64,000 nt of DNA from Thermoleophilaceae bacterium (lineage in GTDB: Bacteria; Actinomycetota; Thermoleophilia; Solirubrobacterales; Thermoleophilaceae): the NCBI GenBank assembly GCA_030447905.1, contig JAUJNZ010000009.1:1-64000 (forward strand), given 5' to 3'. Positions within the stretch are counted from its first letter, which is position 1. Every line of letters starts with the position of its first letter. Shown here piece by piece: positions 28,804 through 37,700 of this stretch. A program made the position numbers and the translations under genes. The notes below the pieces were generated by a model, which saw nothing but the letters and a program-made list of their open reading frames with translations, made no database searches and was not told the origin of the DNA.

Positions 28804-30306
28804 ATGCCGCCTCTCGCTCTCCTGGTCTTCGTGGTGGGGTCGGGATCGCTCGGCGCCGAGATCGCCGCCGTGCGCCTGCTCGCCCCCTACTTCGGCGCCT
28901 CCACGGTCGTCTGGGCGAACACCATCGGCGTGGTTCTCGTGGCGCTGTCGATCGGCTACTGGCTAGGCGGGCGCTGGGCCGACCGCCATCCCCACATGCG
29001 CGGGCTCTGCCTGCTCGCGCTGGGGGCGGCCGTACTGCTCGCGCTCGTCCCCTTCGCCGCCGACCCACTGCTCGACTTGGCCGTCGACGCGCTCGACTCG
29101 ATCGCCGCGGGCGCCTTCTTCGGGTCGCTGGCGGCCGTCCTCGTGCTCGTCGCCGTGCCGATCCTCCTGCTCGGCGCCGTCTCCCCGTGGGCGATCCGGC
29201 TCGCGGTCGCCGACGTGGGGGAGGCGGGCCGGGTGGCCGGCCGCCTGTATGGGCTTTCGACGGCGGGAAGCCTGTTCGGGACGCTCGTCTCGGCGCTCGC
29301 GCTGATCCCGCTCGTCGGCACGCGCCGGACGTTCCTGATCTTCGCACTGGGGATCGCCCTGACCGCCGTGGCCGGGCTGCGACCCGTGCGCCGCTACGCG
29401 CTCGCTCCGGCCGCGATCGGAGTCCTGCTCGCGCTGCCGGTGGGCACGCTCAAGGCCGCGGACGCGGGAAGCGGCTCGCGGCTCGTCTATGAGACGGATA
29501 CGCAGTATCAGTACGCGCGGGTGATCGATCGCAGCGACGGGTCGCGCGCGCTCGAGCTCAACGAGGGTCAGGCGCAGCATTCGATCTACGACCCCGACAC
29601 CGTGCTCACCGGCGACGTCTGGGACGGTCACCTCGTACTCCCCTTCCTGGCCCGCGAGCGCCCTCCGCAGCGCGTCGCGATCCTCGGCAACGCCGCCGGG
29701 ACGACGGCCCGGGCCTACGAGCGCTTCTTCCCGCGCGCCCGCGTCGACGGCGTCGAGCTGGATCCCGAGCTGTCTGACATCGGACGGCGCCTCTTCGGCA
29801 TGGACAACCCGCGCCTGCGCCTCTTCCACGAGGACGCCCGCCCGTTCCTGCGCAGGATCGACGCGCGCTACGACGTGATCTCCGTCGATGCCTACCGCCA
29901 GCCCTACATACCCTTCTACCTGACCACGGTCGAGTTCTTCAGGACGGCGCGGGAGAAGCTTCGCCCCGGCGGGGTCGTGATCGTGAACGCCGGACACCCG
30001 GCGGGACAGGACGAGCTCGAGCGAGTGCTCACGGCGAGCATGCGCGAGGTGTTCCCGCACGTGGTCCGCGACCCGATCGAGCCGACCAACACGCTGCTCG
30101 TGGCGAGCGAGAGGCCGTTGAGCCTCCCGCGCCTGCGGCGAGTGTCCGCGCGGGCCCTGCCCCGGGGGCTCGAGCAGGCCGGGCTCGGCGCGGCGGGTCG
30201 GATCGAGGCGCCGCTCGGCGGAGGGGAGGCCTACACCGACGACCGCGCTCCAGTGGAGTGGCTGATCGACAAGTCGATCGTGGACTACGCGGCGGGCGGG
30301 AACTGA
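28804..30306 (+). CDS. Membrane-anchored spermidine synthase-like protein
   Basis: A 500-residue fusion. The N-terminal half (about residues 1-200) has six or seven hydrophobic helices. The C-terminal half has a spermidine-synthase/methyltransferase fold: VAILGNAAGTTARAYERF, then DGVELDPELSDIGRRLF, HEDARPFLRR and DVISVDAYRQPYIPFYL. The Asp-rich positions bind the aminopropyl donor in true SpeE, but many such fused proteins are of unproven function. ATG 28804 is preferred to 28789 because TATGGT ends 10 nt upstream of it. It ends 5 nt before the next gene. Confidence 0.85.
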   Translation: MPPLALLVFVVGSGSLGAEIAAVRLLAPYFGASTVVWANTIGVVLVALSIGYWLGGRWADRHPHMRGLCLLALGAAVLLALVPFAADPLLDLAVDALDSIAAGAFFGSLAAVLVLVAVPILLLGAVSPWAIRLAVADVGEAGRVAGRLYGLSTAGSLFGTLVSALALIPLVGTRRTFLIFALGIALTAVAGLRPVRRYALAPAAIGVLLALPVGTLKAADAGSGSRLVYETDTQYQYARVIDRSDGSRALELNEGQAQHSIYDPDTVLTGDVWDGHLVLPFLARERPPQRVAILGNAAGTTARAYERFFPRARVDGVELDPELSDIGRRLFGMDNPRLRLFHEDARPFLRRIDARYDVISVDAYRQPYIPFYLTTVEFFRTAREKLRPGGVVIVNAGHPAGQDELERVLTASMREVFPHVVRDPIEPTNTLLVASERPLSLPRLRRVSARALPRGLEQAGLGAAGRIEAPLGGGEAYTDDRAPVEWLIDKSIVDYAAGGN

Positions 30307-30311
30307 GGCGC

Positions 30312-31472
30312 ATGCGCCTGTCCATCGCCTCGTGTCTCGCTCTGCTCGCGGTCGCCCTGCTCGGATCTGCGGCCTGCGGTGGGTCTGGAGGTGGGGGGGA
30401 GCGCGTCGTCGAGCTCGGCCGGCCGGAGCCGTCGTTCGCGCGCGCAGGCTGGCGCACGGACTTCGCTCGCCACCGCGTGCCGCTCGAGGAGATCCGCAGC
30501 GGCGGCCCGCCGCGCGACGGGATCCCCCCGATCGACGCGCCGCGGCCGATGGGGAGGCGAGCGGCCGAGCGCTTCCTCTCCGCGCGCGAGCCGGTCATCG
30601 CCGTCGAGGCGGGCGGCGCCGTGCGAGCCTACCCGGCGCGCATCCTCGTCTGGCACGAGATCGTCAACGACCGGCTCGCCGGCCGGCCGATCGCCGTCAC
30701 CTACTGCCCGCTGTGCAACTCGTCGCTCGTCTTCGACCGCCGCATACGCGGGCGCGAGCTCTCGTTCGGGACGACGGGCAACCTCCGCCGCGCGAACCTC
30801 GTGATGTGGGACCGCCAAACGCAGACGTGGTGGCAGCAGCTGACCGCCGAAGCGATCGTCGGGGAGCTCGCCGGGGAGCGCCTGCGCCCGCTGCCGGCAC
30901 AGACGCTCTCGTGGGCGCAGTTCAGGCGCCGCTTCCCGAACGGCGACGTGCTCGCCCCCGAGACGGGTGCGAACGCACGCGAGTACGACCGCAACCCCTA
31001 CCTGGGCTACGACGAGCCCGCGAGCCGGCCGCACCTGTTCCGGGGACCGGTCGACGCGCGACTCGCGCCCAAGGAGCGGGTGGTAGCACTGCTCGGAGCG
31101 CAACCCCCGGTGGTCGTGCCGTTCTCGCGGCTCGCGCGTGACCCGGCGGTGGAGGTGCGCGCGGGCACGGTCCCGGCGGTCGTGCTCTTCAAGCGCGGCG
31201 TGGCGTCGGCCATCGACCAGGACTCGGTCACCGAGTCAAGGGACGTCGGCACGGCGGGTGCCTTCGACCGTCGCCTCGGCGGACGCACGCTCGCGTTCGA
31301 GCGCCGCGGAGCGGCCTTCGTCGACCGCCAGACCGGCTCGCGCTGGGACGTCACCGGCCGGGCGGTCGCCGGGCGCCTGAGCGGCCGGCGACTGCGGCCT
31401 CTGCGCCACGACGAGCAGTTCTGGTTCTCGCTCGCGGCGTTCCTGCCGCAGGCGCGGATCGCCCCCCGGTGA
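30312..31472 (+). CDS. DUF3179 domain lipoprotein
   Basis: This 386-residue protein has a signal peptide ending GSAACGG, a slightly atypical lipobox, so it is probably membrane-anchored outside the cell. The DUF3179 signature is strong: REPVIAVEAGGAVRAYPAR, WHEIVNDRLAGRPIAVTYCP, LCNSSLVFDRR and MWDRQTQTWWQQ. The function of this family is not known. It follows the SpeE-like gene by 5 nt. Its last 237 bp overlap the bioD frame on the other strand. Confidence 0.87.
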   Translation: MRLSIASCLALLAVALLGSAACGGSGGGGERVVELGRPEPSFARAGWRTDFARHRVPLEEIRSGGPPRDGIPPIDAPRPMGRRAAERFLSAREPVIAVEAGGAVRAYPARILVWHEIVNDRLAGRPIAVTYCPLCNSSLVFDRRIRGRELSFGTTGNLRRANLVMWDRQTQTWWQQLTAEAIVGELAGERLRPLPAQTLSWAQFRRRFPNGDVLAPETGANAREYDRNPYLGYDEPASRPHLFRGPVDARLAPKERVVALLGAQPPVVVPFSRLARDPAVEVRAGTVPAVVLFKRGVASAIDQDSVTESRDVGTAGAFDRRLGGRTLAFERRGAAFVDRQTGSRWDVTGRAVAGRLSGRRLRPLRHDEQFWFSLAAFLPQARIAPR

Positions 31473-32207
31473 GCCCCCGCCCCGCGCCCAGGCGGCGACG
31501 GCCCCTCGTGGATGGCGGCACGCGCCGGCCCCGAGCCATGCCGCGAGAGGCAGGGTGGACCCGGCCGCCGCGAGAGCGCAGCGCTCGGGCCGGGTCCGCG
31601 GGAGGACGCTGACCGTCGTACCGGCCAGGCGCTCGACGGCGGCACGGCTCGAGCGAGCCACCGTCGAGCGGCCCTCCGGCCACGGCGCCATCACCACCCC
31701 GAGCAGCCGCAGGCCCGCGGCCCGCACCGCCTCCACGGTCAGCAGCGAGTGGTTGATCGTCCCAAGCCCCGGACGCGCGGCGACCACCACCGGCAGGTCG
31801 AGCTCGACTGCCAGGTCGCGGACCAGGTAGTCAGCGGTCAGCGGGACGAGCAGGCCGCCGACGCCCTCGCAGAGGAGTGCGTCGCCGCAGGCCCCGGCGC
31901 GGTGCGCGGCGCCGACGAGCTCTCGGGGGTCGATCGTGACGTGCCCGAGCTCGGCGGCGAGGTGAGGAGAGGCCGCCGGTCCGAACCGGTAGGGCGCCAC
32001 CTCCTCGGGCTCCTGCCCGGCGTTCGCGACCGCCGCCAGCAGATCGTGGTCGGGCGGCCACTCGCCCGGCGGTTCGTCCAGGCCCGTGACCGCCGGCTTG
32101 AACGCGGCGACGCGCTCTCCCCGGGCAACGAGCGCCGCGCAGATCGCCGCGGCGACGACCGACTTCCCTACCCCCGTGTCGGTCCCGATGACGAACAGGC
32201 CCCGCAC
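31236..32207 (-). CDS. bioD: Dethiobiotin synthetase with anomalous C-terminal overlap
   Basis: BioD closes the ureido ring of dethiobiotin using ATP and CO2. P-loop GTDTGVGKSVVAAAI, FKPAVTG, and CEGVGGLLVPLT are intact. The open frame gives 323 residues, but BioD is normally about 225. The last 100 residues after LPLAAWLGAG are antisense to the DUF3179 gene and not BioD-like. A lost stop codon or a frameshift near 31530 is likely. It starts 5 nt after bioF, so bioB-bioF-bioD form an operon. Confidence 0.88.
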   Translation of the reverse strand: MRGLFVIGTDTGVGKSVVAAAICAALVARGERVAAFKPAVTGLDEPPGEWPPDHDLLAAVANAGQEPEEVAPYRFGPAASPHLAAELGHVTIDPRELVGAAHRAGACGDALLCEGVGGLLVPLTADYLVRDLAVELDLPVVVAARPGLGTINHSLLTVEAVRAAGLRLLGVVMAPWPEGRSTVARSSRAAVERLAGTTVSVLPRTRPERCALAAAGSTLPLAAWLGAGACRHPRGAVAAWARGGGSPGGDPRLRQERREREPELLVVAQRPQSPAAQAPGDRPAGDVPARAGLAVDEGRSAALERERASAEATVEGTRRADVP

Positions 32208-32212
32208 GAGAC

Positions 32213-33421
32213 CTACGCGGCGGCGGCGATTGCGCGCCCTTCGAGGGGCGCCTCTGGCCGGGAGAGCTTGCCCGGCGGAAGCGACTCCGCGACCGCCCGC
32301 GCCGCCTGGCGCAGCTCGCTGCGCGTGTGGGAGGCCATCACCGAGAGCCGTAGTCGCGAGGTTCCCTCCGGGACGGTCGGCGGTCGGATGGCCTGGGCGA
32401 ACACGCCGCGCTCGAGGGCTCGCTCCGAGGCGCCGGTGGCCGCGCCCGCCGACCCCACTACGAGCGGGACGATCTGGGTCCCGGACGCGGCGACGTCGAC
32501 GCCCTCCGCCCTCAGGCCCTCACGCAGGAGCCGCGCGTTGCGAGCGAGCCGGGCGACTCGCTCGGGCTCCGCCCGCACGACCGCGAGCGCGGCGAGTGCC
32601 GCGGCCACGGCCGGCGGAGGCAGCGCCGTCGAGAAGATCAGCGTGCGCGCCGAGTTGACCAGGTAGCGAGCGGTCGTCTCGTCGCAGCACGCATAAGCGC
32701 CGTAGGAGCCCAGCGCCTTGCCCAGGGTGCCGACGACCACGTCCACCTCCTCGGCCACCCCGGCGGCCGCTGCCGCTCCGCGCCCGTCGGGTCCCACGGC
32801 GCCCGTACCGTGGGCCTCGTCGACCAGGACCCGGGCGCCGTGGCGGCGCGCGAGCTCGACGATCCCCCCGAGCGGCGCCACGTCGCCGTCCATCGAGAAG
32901 ACCCCGTCGGTGACGATCAGGCTCGCCCGCCCCGCGGCCTCGCGCAGTCGCCGTTCCAGGTGAGCCAGGTCGGCGTGTCGGTAAATGAGCGTCTCAGCCC
33001 CCGCCAGGCGGCAGCCGTCCACGAGGCTCGCGTGGTTGAGCTCGTCGGAGATCACGACCCCCCCGGGGCGCGCGAGCGCGGCGACGACCCCGGTGTTGGC
33101 CAGGTAGCCCGACCCGAAGAGGACACACCGCTCGGCACCCTTGAACTCGGCGAGCTCCTCCTCGAGGCGCCGATGGATCGTCATGTTTCCCGAGATCAGC
33201 CGCGAGGCGCCGGCGCCCACACCCCAGCGCCTGGCCGCATCGACCGCCGCCTCGCGTACGCGGCGGTGGTCGGCGAGGCCGAGATAGTTGTTCGAGCACA
33301 GCAGCAGCACTGGCCGGCCGTCGAGCAGGACACGCGGGCCCTGCGGCCCCGAGACGAGCCGCATGCGCCGCAGCAGCCCGCGGTCGCCCAGCTCGTCGAG
33401 GTGTCGCTCGAGGTCCTCCAC
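32213..33421 (-). CDS. bioF: 8-amino-7-oxononanoate synthase
   Basis: This 402-residue PLP enzyme condenses pimeloyl-ACP/CoA with alanine. LLCSNNYLGLADH, GAGASRLISGNMTIHRRLEEE, DEAHGTGAVGPDGRG and the PLP Lys in VVGTLGKALGSYGAYA are all present. A GTG start is used, 4 nt after bioB. The C-terminus (KLSRPEAPLEGRAIAAAA) is slightly extended. Position in the BFD operon fits the pathway order. Confidence 0.95.
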   Translation of the reverse strand: MEDLERHLDELGDRGLLRRMRLVSGPQGPRVLLDGRPVLLLCSNNYLGLADHRRVREAAVDAARRWGVGAGASRLISGNMTIHRRLEEELAEFKGAERCVLFGSGYLANTGVVAALARPGGVVISDELNHASLVDGCRLAGAETLIYRHADLAHLERRLREAAGRASLIVTDGVFSMDGDVAPLGGIVELARRHGARVLVDEAHGTGAVGPDGRGAAAAAGVAEEVDVVVGTLGKALGSYGAYACCDETTARYLVNSARTLIFSTALPPPAVAAALAALAVVRAEPERVARLARNARLLREGLRAEGVDVAASGTQIVPLVVGSAGAATGASERALERGVFAQAIRPPTVPEGTSRLRLSVMASHTRSELRQAARAVAESLPPGKLSRPEAPLEGRAIAAAA

Positions 33422-33425
33422 GCGG

Positions 33426-34625
33426 TCAGCCTGGGGGCGCCTCCGGATCGACGCGGACCACCTGGGGTAGGGACATCGAGCCCTCCGTCGGTCGGGGGCG
33501 GTTGGGCGCTCGGTCCGGCCGCGGGGGGACCGACGGCTTCTTGCGGTGACGAAGCTGGGTCGATGGATCCCAGAGGGCGGCCTCGGACCGGCTTTCGACG
33601 AGCACGGCGTCCTCGGCCTCCGGGCTCTCGCCCTCGAGCCGCCCCGAGCGGTTGTCGGGCCGCGGGTTCGACCCGTTGTCGGCCTGGCGGGCGACGTTGA
33701 GGCCGAGCTCCTCGAACATCGCCCGGTCGTCGGCGGGCTCCGAGCCGAGGGTGGTCAGGAAGTTGCCCATCATCACGCCGTTGATCCCGGCGCGCACGGC
33801 CAGCGCGTGGAGCTCGCCGAGGTTCTCGACCCGCCCTCCGCAGAGCCGGAACAGAGCACCGGGAAGGATCAGGCGGAAGATGGCGATCCACTTGACCGCC
33901 TCCCACGGGTCCATGTACTCGCGATCGCCGAACTTCGTGCCCGACCGCGGGTTGAGCATGTTGATCGGCACGCTCGTGGGATCTATCTCGGCGAGCTGAA
34001 AGGCCATCTCGACGCGCTGGGCGCGCGACTCGCCCAGGTTGAGGATTCCCCCGACGCAGGTCTCGAGCCCCGCCTCGCGCACGGCGTCGATGGTCCGCAG
34101 GCGTCCCTCGTAACGCACCGTCGTCGACACCTCGCCGTAGTAGCTCTCCGCGGTCTCGACGTTGTGGTGCACGCGCTGGATCCCGGCCTCCTTGAGCGCG
34201 CGCGCCCGGTCGGCCGACATGTGCCCGACCGAGGCGCAGCGCTTGAGGCTCGTCTTCTCGGCGACGAGGCGGGCACCCTCGAGGATCTTCTCGAAGTCGC
34301 GCTTTGAGAGGCCCTGTCCCTGGGTGACCATGCAGAACCGGTGCGCGCCTGCGGCCTCCGCCGCCCTGGCGTGCTCGAGGATCTCCTCCGGCGACATCAT
34401 CGCGTGCATCGGGGTGTCGGCGTCGGCAAAGCGCGACTGAGCGCAGAAGCCGCAGTCCTCGGCGCACCCGCCCGACTTGGCGTTGACGAGCGAGCACATG
34501 TCGGTCGAGTCCGCAAAGCGCTCGACGCGCGCGCGCCACGCGCGTTCGATCAGGACCTCGATCTCGGCGTGGTCCTCGATCTCGCCGAGAGCGAGCGCTT
34601 CCTCGTAGGTGATGAGCGGCGGCAA
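33426..34625 (-). CDS. bioB: Biotin synthase with long C-terminal tail
   Basis: This radical-SAM enzyme inserts sulfur into dethiobiotin. The [4Fe-4S] motif is CAEDCGFCAQS; the [2Fe-2S]-site region (KRCASVG, ETCVGGIL) and MLNPRSGTKF are intact. I place the start at TTG 34625, with a GGAGG Shine-Dalgarno 4 nt upstream, giving PPLITYEEALALGE. The open frame upstream runs into HupE-like debris and is rejected. After the core (about residue 310) some 85 low-complexity residues follow (Arg/Pro/Glu-rich), unusual for BioB. Confidence 0.94.
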   Translation of the reverse strand: MPPLITYEEALALGEIEDHAEIEVLIERAWRARVERFADSTDMCSLVNAKSGGCAEDCGFCAQSRFADADTPMHAMMSPEEILEHARAAEAAGAHRFCMVTQGQGLSKRDFEKILEGARLVAEKTSLKRCASVGHMSADRARALKEAGIQRVHHNVETAESYYGEVSTTVRYEGRLRTIDAVREAGLETCVGGILNLGESRAQRVEMAFQLAEIDPTSVPINMLNPRSGTKFGDREYMDPWEAVKWIAIFRLILPGALFRLCGGRVENLGELHALAVRAGINGVMMGNFLTTLGSEPADDRAMFEELGLNVARQADNGSNPRPDNRSGRLEGESPEAEDAVLVESRSEAALWDPSTQLRHRKKPSVPPRPDRAPNRPRPTEGSMSLPQVVRVDPEAPPG

Positions 34626-34834
34626 GGGGCCTCCGTGGCCGTCGGGGGCGGTACCGGCACGGTAGGCAGGCGATCGGACGCGACGCCCATCCTGGTTGCC
34701 AGCCGTCGACCTCAGGGCTCGCCGGGTGGCGTGCGCGCAGCCCAGCTCGAGTAGGGCTAAACGGAGCTTGCGGTCGTCGCCATCATTACCGGTAGAGGCA
34801 GGTGCCGGCCCCCGTGTACGCGAGGAGCTCACCG

Positions 34835-35206
34835 GGCGGTTCGTCGCCACCTCGACGCCGACGTTGAAGCTACGCGCCGAGGCCGTGGCAGGCCGAGGTC
34901 TTGAAGCCGCGTCGGCCCGAGGCCGTGTACGAAGATGAACACGGGATGCGCGTCCTCCTCACGTTTGGGGTCCGCGCGATACGGCGATCTCCCACGCGAC
35001 GTAGGCCACGCTGAGGCCGATCACCGCGTCGATCAGGGCGGGGTTCAGGGCGGCGCAACGCCAAGACAACGCCGAGGACGAAAAGCCCAAGGGCGCGCCC
35101 GATCCTCGACGCCGACGTTGAAGCTCGCAACGCGCCAGAGAAGGCCGTCGCTTGGCAGGCCGAGGTCTTGAAGCCGCGCCGCGAGATCTCCCACGCGTCT
35201 GGCCGG
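34835..35206 (-). pseudogene. Scrambled HupE/UreJ-like membrane protein fragments
   Basis: Minus-strand frames contain LQDLGLPSDGLLWRVASFNV, then IGRALGLFVLGVVLALRR, then ALIDAVIGLSVAYVAWEI, then HPVFIFVHGLG and again LQDLGLP and SFNVGVEVA. These resemble transmembrane pieces of HupE/UreJ family metal-related proteins, but the order is wrong, frames shift and a piece is present twice. A 26-nt segment is identical at 34886-34911 and 35153-35178. No complete gene can be built. Confidence 0.5.
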
Positions 35207-35212
35207 AGGCAT

Positions 35213-35589
35213 GCCGAGCTTCGCGCCGCGAACGGCCAGCCGCAGGTCGGCGGTGACGGCGAGCTCGAGGCATGGACGCCGCCGATGGCTGTGCGGTCCG
35301 TATCGGCGCGATCGCTGCGACCACCGGGAACCTCCTAGGTCGAGTCCGCGCGGCGAGCGCGTCAGCGCACCGGATGGCGTCGTGGAAGGGGTGGGCGACG
35401 CCCGGGTGCGCGCGCAGGGCGCGTAGGATGCTTGTTCGCGATCTCGGTCGCGAGGCGAAGCGCTCGACGGATCCGAGGCCGATGGCCAGCGCGCCGATGT
35501 TGCGCCCGACGTAGCTCGTTGGTGGCCGCCCGACGTCTCGACGAACCTGCGCAGGCCGGTGTACGAATAGATCCCCCGGCCGGTGATCA
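35213..35589 (-). pseudogene. Diverged duplicate of the 3' part of the enoyl-CoA hydratase gene
   Basis: This block repeats the adjacent hydratase fragment: 35213-35270 equals 35590-35647 base for base (58 nt), and 35371-35400 equals 35711-35740 (30 nt). Between these the copies differ by short insertions that break the frame (for example near 35271 and 35290). HPFHDAI and a broken VVAAI are the protein traces. Tandem duplication followed by decay, or misassembly. Confidence 0.6.
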
Positions 35590-36036
35590 GCCGAGCTTCG
35601 CGCCGCGAACGGCCAGCCGCAGGTCGGCGGTGACGGCGAGCTCGAGGCCGCCGCCGATGGCGGGTCCGTTGATCGCTGCGACCACCGGGTAGGGGTAGCG
35701 CTCGAGCGCACGGATGGCGTCGTGGAAGGGGTGGGCGACGAGCTGCTCGGCCTCGCGGGCGAAGCGCTCGGGATCCCCGAAGCCGCCGATGTCGTAGCCG
35801 CCCGAGAACACCTCGCCCTGGCCGGTGATCAGCAGGCAACGCGCGTCAAGGCGGCCGATCCCTGCGGCGAGCGCGTCGAGCAGCTCGTGGTCGAGCGCGT
35901 TGCGCTTAGCGGGATTCGAGAGCGTGAGCCGAGCGACCCCGGGGACGGGCTCGTCGAGCAGGACCTTGCTCGCGGCCAGGGGCTCGGGCCGGTCGACGGC
36001 GGAGCCGTCGGGATCGGGGGCCTCGAGGTCCGCCAA
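35587..36036 (-). pseudogene. Truncated enoyl-CoA hydratase/isomerase
   Basis: A 149-residue crotonase fragment; the family is normally about 250. The N-terminal half is good: VARLTLSNPAKRNALDHELLDAL, the oxyanion segment GEVFSGGYDIGGFG and NGPAIGGGLELAVTADLRLA. It stops at RGAKLG, so the C-terminal helical part is lost. The TTG start (36036) has a GAGGAGG Shine-Dalgarno 5 nt upstream, so a short product could be made, but activity is unlikely because trimerisation and CoA-binding parts are missing. Confidence 0.75.
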
Positions 36037-36156
36037 GCGTTCCTCCTCGTGTCCGTTCGCTCTCGCGAGATCCCAGCCGCGGCACGATACCGGCCGCGGA
36101 GCGGGGCTCGGCGGTCCGAGACGGTGGAGCTAGTTGAAGTAGGGTGCCTCGGGCGG

Positions 36157-36222
36157 ATGACGTTCCCATGCTCCTCCGCAAGGAGCGATCCAGGCGCGAC
36201 CCGCAGGCGCGCGGTCCGGTGA
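36157..36222 (+). CDS. Putative leaderless micro-ORF overlapping the glpK start
   Basis: A 21-codon frame begins at ATG 36157 and ends at TGA 36220-36222. The GTGA at 36219 also forms the likely glpK GTG start. TAGGGT at 36140-36145 ends 11 nt upstream of the ATG. The layout copies that before rpmJ, including the CGGTGA junction. The peptide (MTFPCSSARSDPGATRRARS then G) has no known family. It may couple translation to glpK or serve as a leader. It could be accidental. Confidence 0.4.
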   Translation: MTFPCSSARSDPGATRRRAVR

Positions 36223-37700
36223 TCCTCGGCATCGACCAGGGCACCACCGGCACGACCTGCCTGGTCGTCGACGAGCGGGGCCGCGTGGCCGGGCGCGCCT
36301 ACCGCGAGCACCGCCAGCACTTCCCGCGGCCCGGCTGGGTGGAGCACGACCCCGAGGAGGTCTGGGAGAGCGTGCAGGCCACCGCCCACGCCGCGCTCGC
36401 CGACGCCGGGACCGACGCCGCGGCGCTCGAGGCCATCGGCATAACCAACCAGCGCGAGACCGCCCTGGCGTGGGACCGCCACTCCGGTGAGCCGCTCGCG
36501 CGCGCGGTGGTGTGGCAGGACCGTCGCACCGCCGAGCGCTGTGACGAGCTGCGCGAGCAGGGCCATGAGCAGCTCTTTCGCGAGCGCACCGGGCTCGTCC
36601 TCGACTCTTACTTCAGCGCCACGAAGTGGGAGTGGCTGCTCACCGAGGGCGGCGTCGACCCGGCGCGCGCCGCCCTGGGCACGGTCGACGCCTGGCTCCT
36701 CCACAAGCTGTGTGGCCGCCAAGCCACCGACCACTCGAACGCCTCGCGAACGCTCCTCTTCGATATCCACGAGCGACGCTTCGATCCCGAGCTGTGCGAG
36801 CTCCTCTCGATCCCGCTCGAGGCGCTCCCCGAGCCCGTGCCGAGCGCCCACGTCGTCGGCGAGACCGAGGGGCTCGGGGGCGGGCGGGCCGTCCCGGTCG
36901 CCGGCGTCGCCGGCGACCAGCAGGCCGCGCTCTTCGGACAGGGCTGCCACGCCGCGGGACAGGGCAAGAACACCTACGGCACCGGCTCCTTCGTGCTCCA
37001 GAACACGGGCGCCGAGCCGCCGCCGCTCGCCCACGGGCTCCTCTCCACGCTCGCGTGGACGATCGGCGAGCAGCGGACCGACTACGCGGTCGAGGCGAGC
37101 ATCTTCGTCACCGGCGCGGCCGTGCAGTGGCTGCGGGACGGCCTCGGGATCATCGCCGAGGCCGGCGAGACCGAGGGCCTCGCCCGCTCGCTCGACTCCA
37201 ACGACGGCGTCTACTTCGTGCCGGCCCTCACCGGCCTCGCCTCACCGCACTGGGACCCCTACGCGCGCGGAACCATCGTCGGACTGACCCGCGGCAACCA
37301 CCGGGCCCACCTCGCCCGGGCCGCGCTCGAGGCGATCGCCTACCAGACGGTCGACGCGGTGCGCGCGATGGAGGAGGCCTCGGGGGAGGGGCTCGACGAG
37401 CTGCGCGCCGACGGCGGCGCCGTGGAGAACGCCTGGTTGATGCAGTTCCAGGCCGACTTGCTCGGGGTCCCGGTGACGGTCCCGGAGGCCGTGGAGACGA
37501 CGGCGCTCGGGGCCGCCGCCCTCGCCGGAGTCGCCGTCGGGACCTGGACCGAGGGGGATGTGCGCGGGTTGGGTAGGCAGGCCGCCCGCTACGAGCCGAG
37601 CATGTCCGGCGACGAGCGCGAGGCGCTGCTCGAGGGGTGGCACGCGGCCCTCGAACGAGCCCGGGGTAACCGAGGCCCGCCGGCTGGGTATCGAAGGTGA
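36219..37700 (+). CDS. glpK: Glycerol kinase
   Basis: This FGGY-family kinase makes sn-glycerol 3-phosphate. Start at GTG 36219 gives MILGIDQGTTGTTCLV, the usual family N-terminus, and 493 residues; upstream in-frame starts at 36144 (GTG) and 36168 (ATG) add basic residues not seen in the family. Other motifs: GITNQRETALAWDR, VWQDRRTAERCDEL, DSYFSATKWEWLL, GTGSFVLQNTG and the FGGY signature region. It ends directly before a PlsC-type acyltransferase, consistent with glycerophospholipid synthesis. Confidence 0.93.
   Translation: MILGIDQGTTGTTCLVVDERGRVAGRAYREHRQHFPRPGWVEHDPEEVWESVQATAHAALADAGTDAAALEAIGITNQRETALAWDRHSGEPLARAVVWQDRRTAERCDELREQGHEQLFRERTGLVLDSYFSATKWEWLLTEGGVDPARAALGTVDAWLLHKLCGRQATDHSNASRTLLFDIHERRFDPELCELLSIPLEALPEPVPSAHVVGETEGLGGGRAVPVAGVAGDQQAALFGQGCHAAGQGKNTYGTGSFVLQNTGAEPPPLAHGLLSTLAWTIGEQRTDYAVEASIFVTGAAVQWLRDGLGIIAEAGETEGLARSLDSNDGVYFVPALTGLASPHWDPYARGTIVGLTRGNHRAHLARAALEAIAYQTVDAVRAMEEASGEGLDELRADGGAVENAWLMQFQADLLGVPVTVPEAVETTALGAAALAGVAVGTWTEGDVRGLGRQAARYEPSMSGDEREALLEGWHAALERARGNRGPPAGYRR

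Noticed and set aside
27648-29492. 614-codon plus-strand frame opposite bioA
   Set aside because: Antisense to BioA motifs, composition typical of reverse-frame noise.
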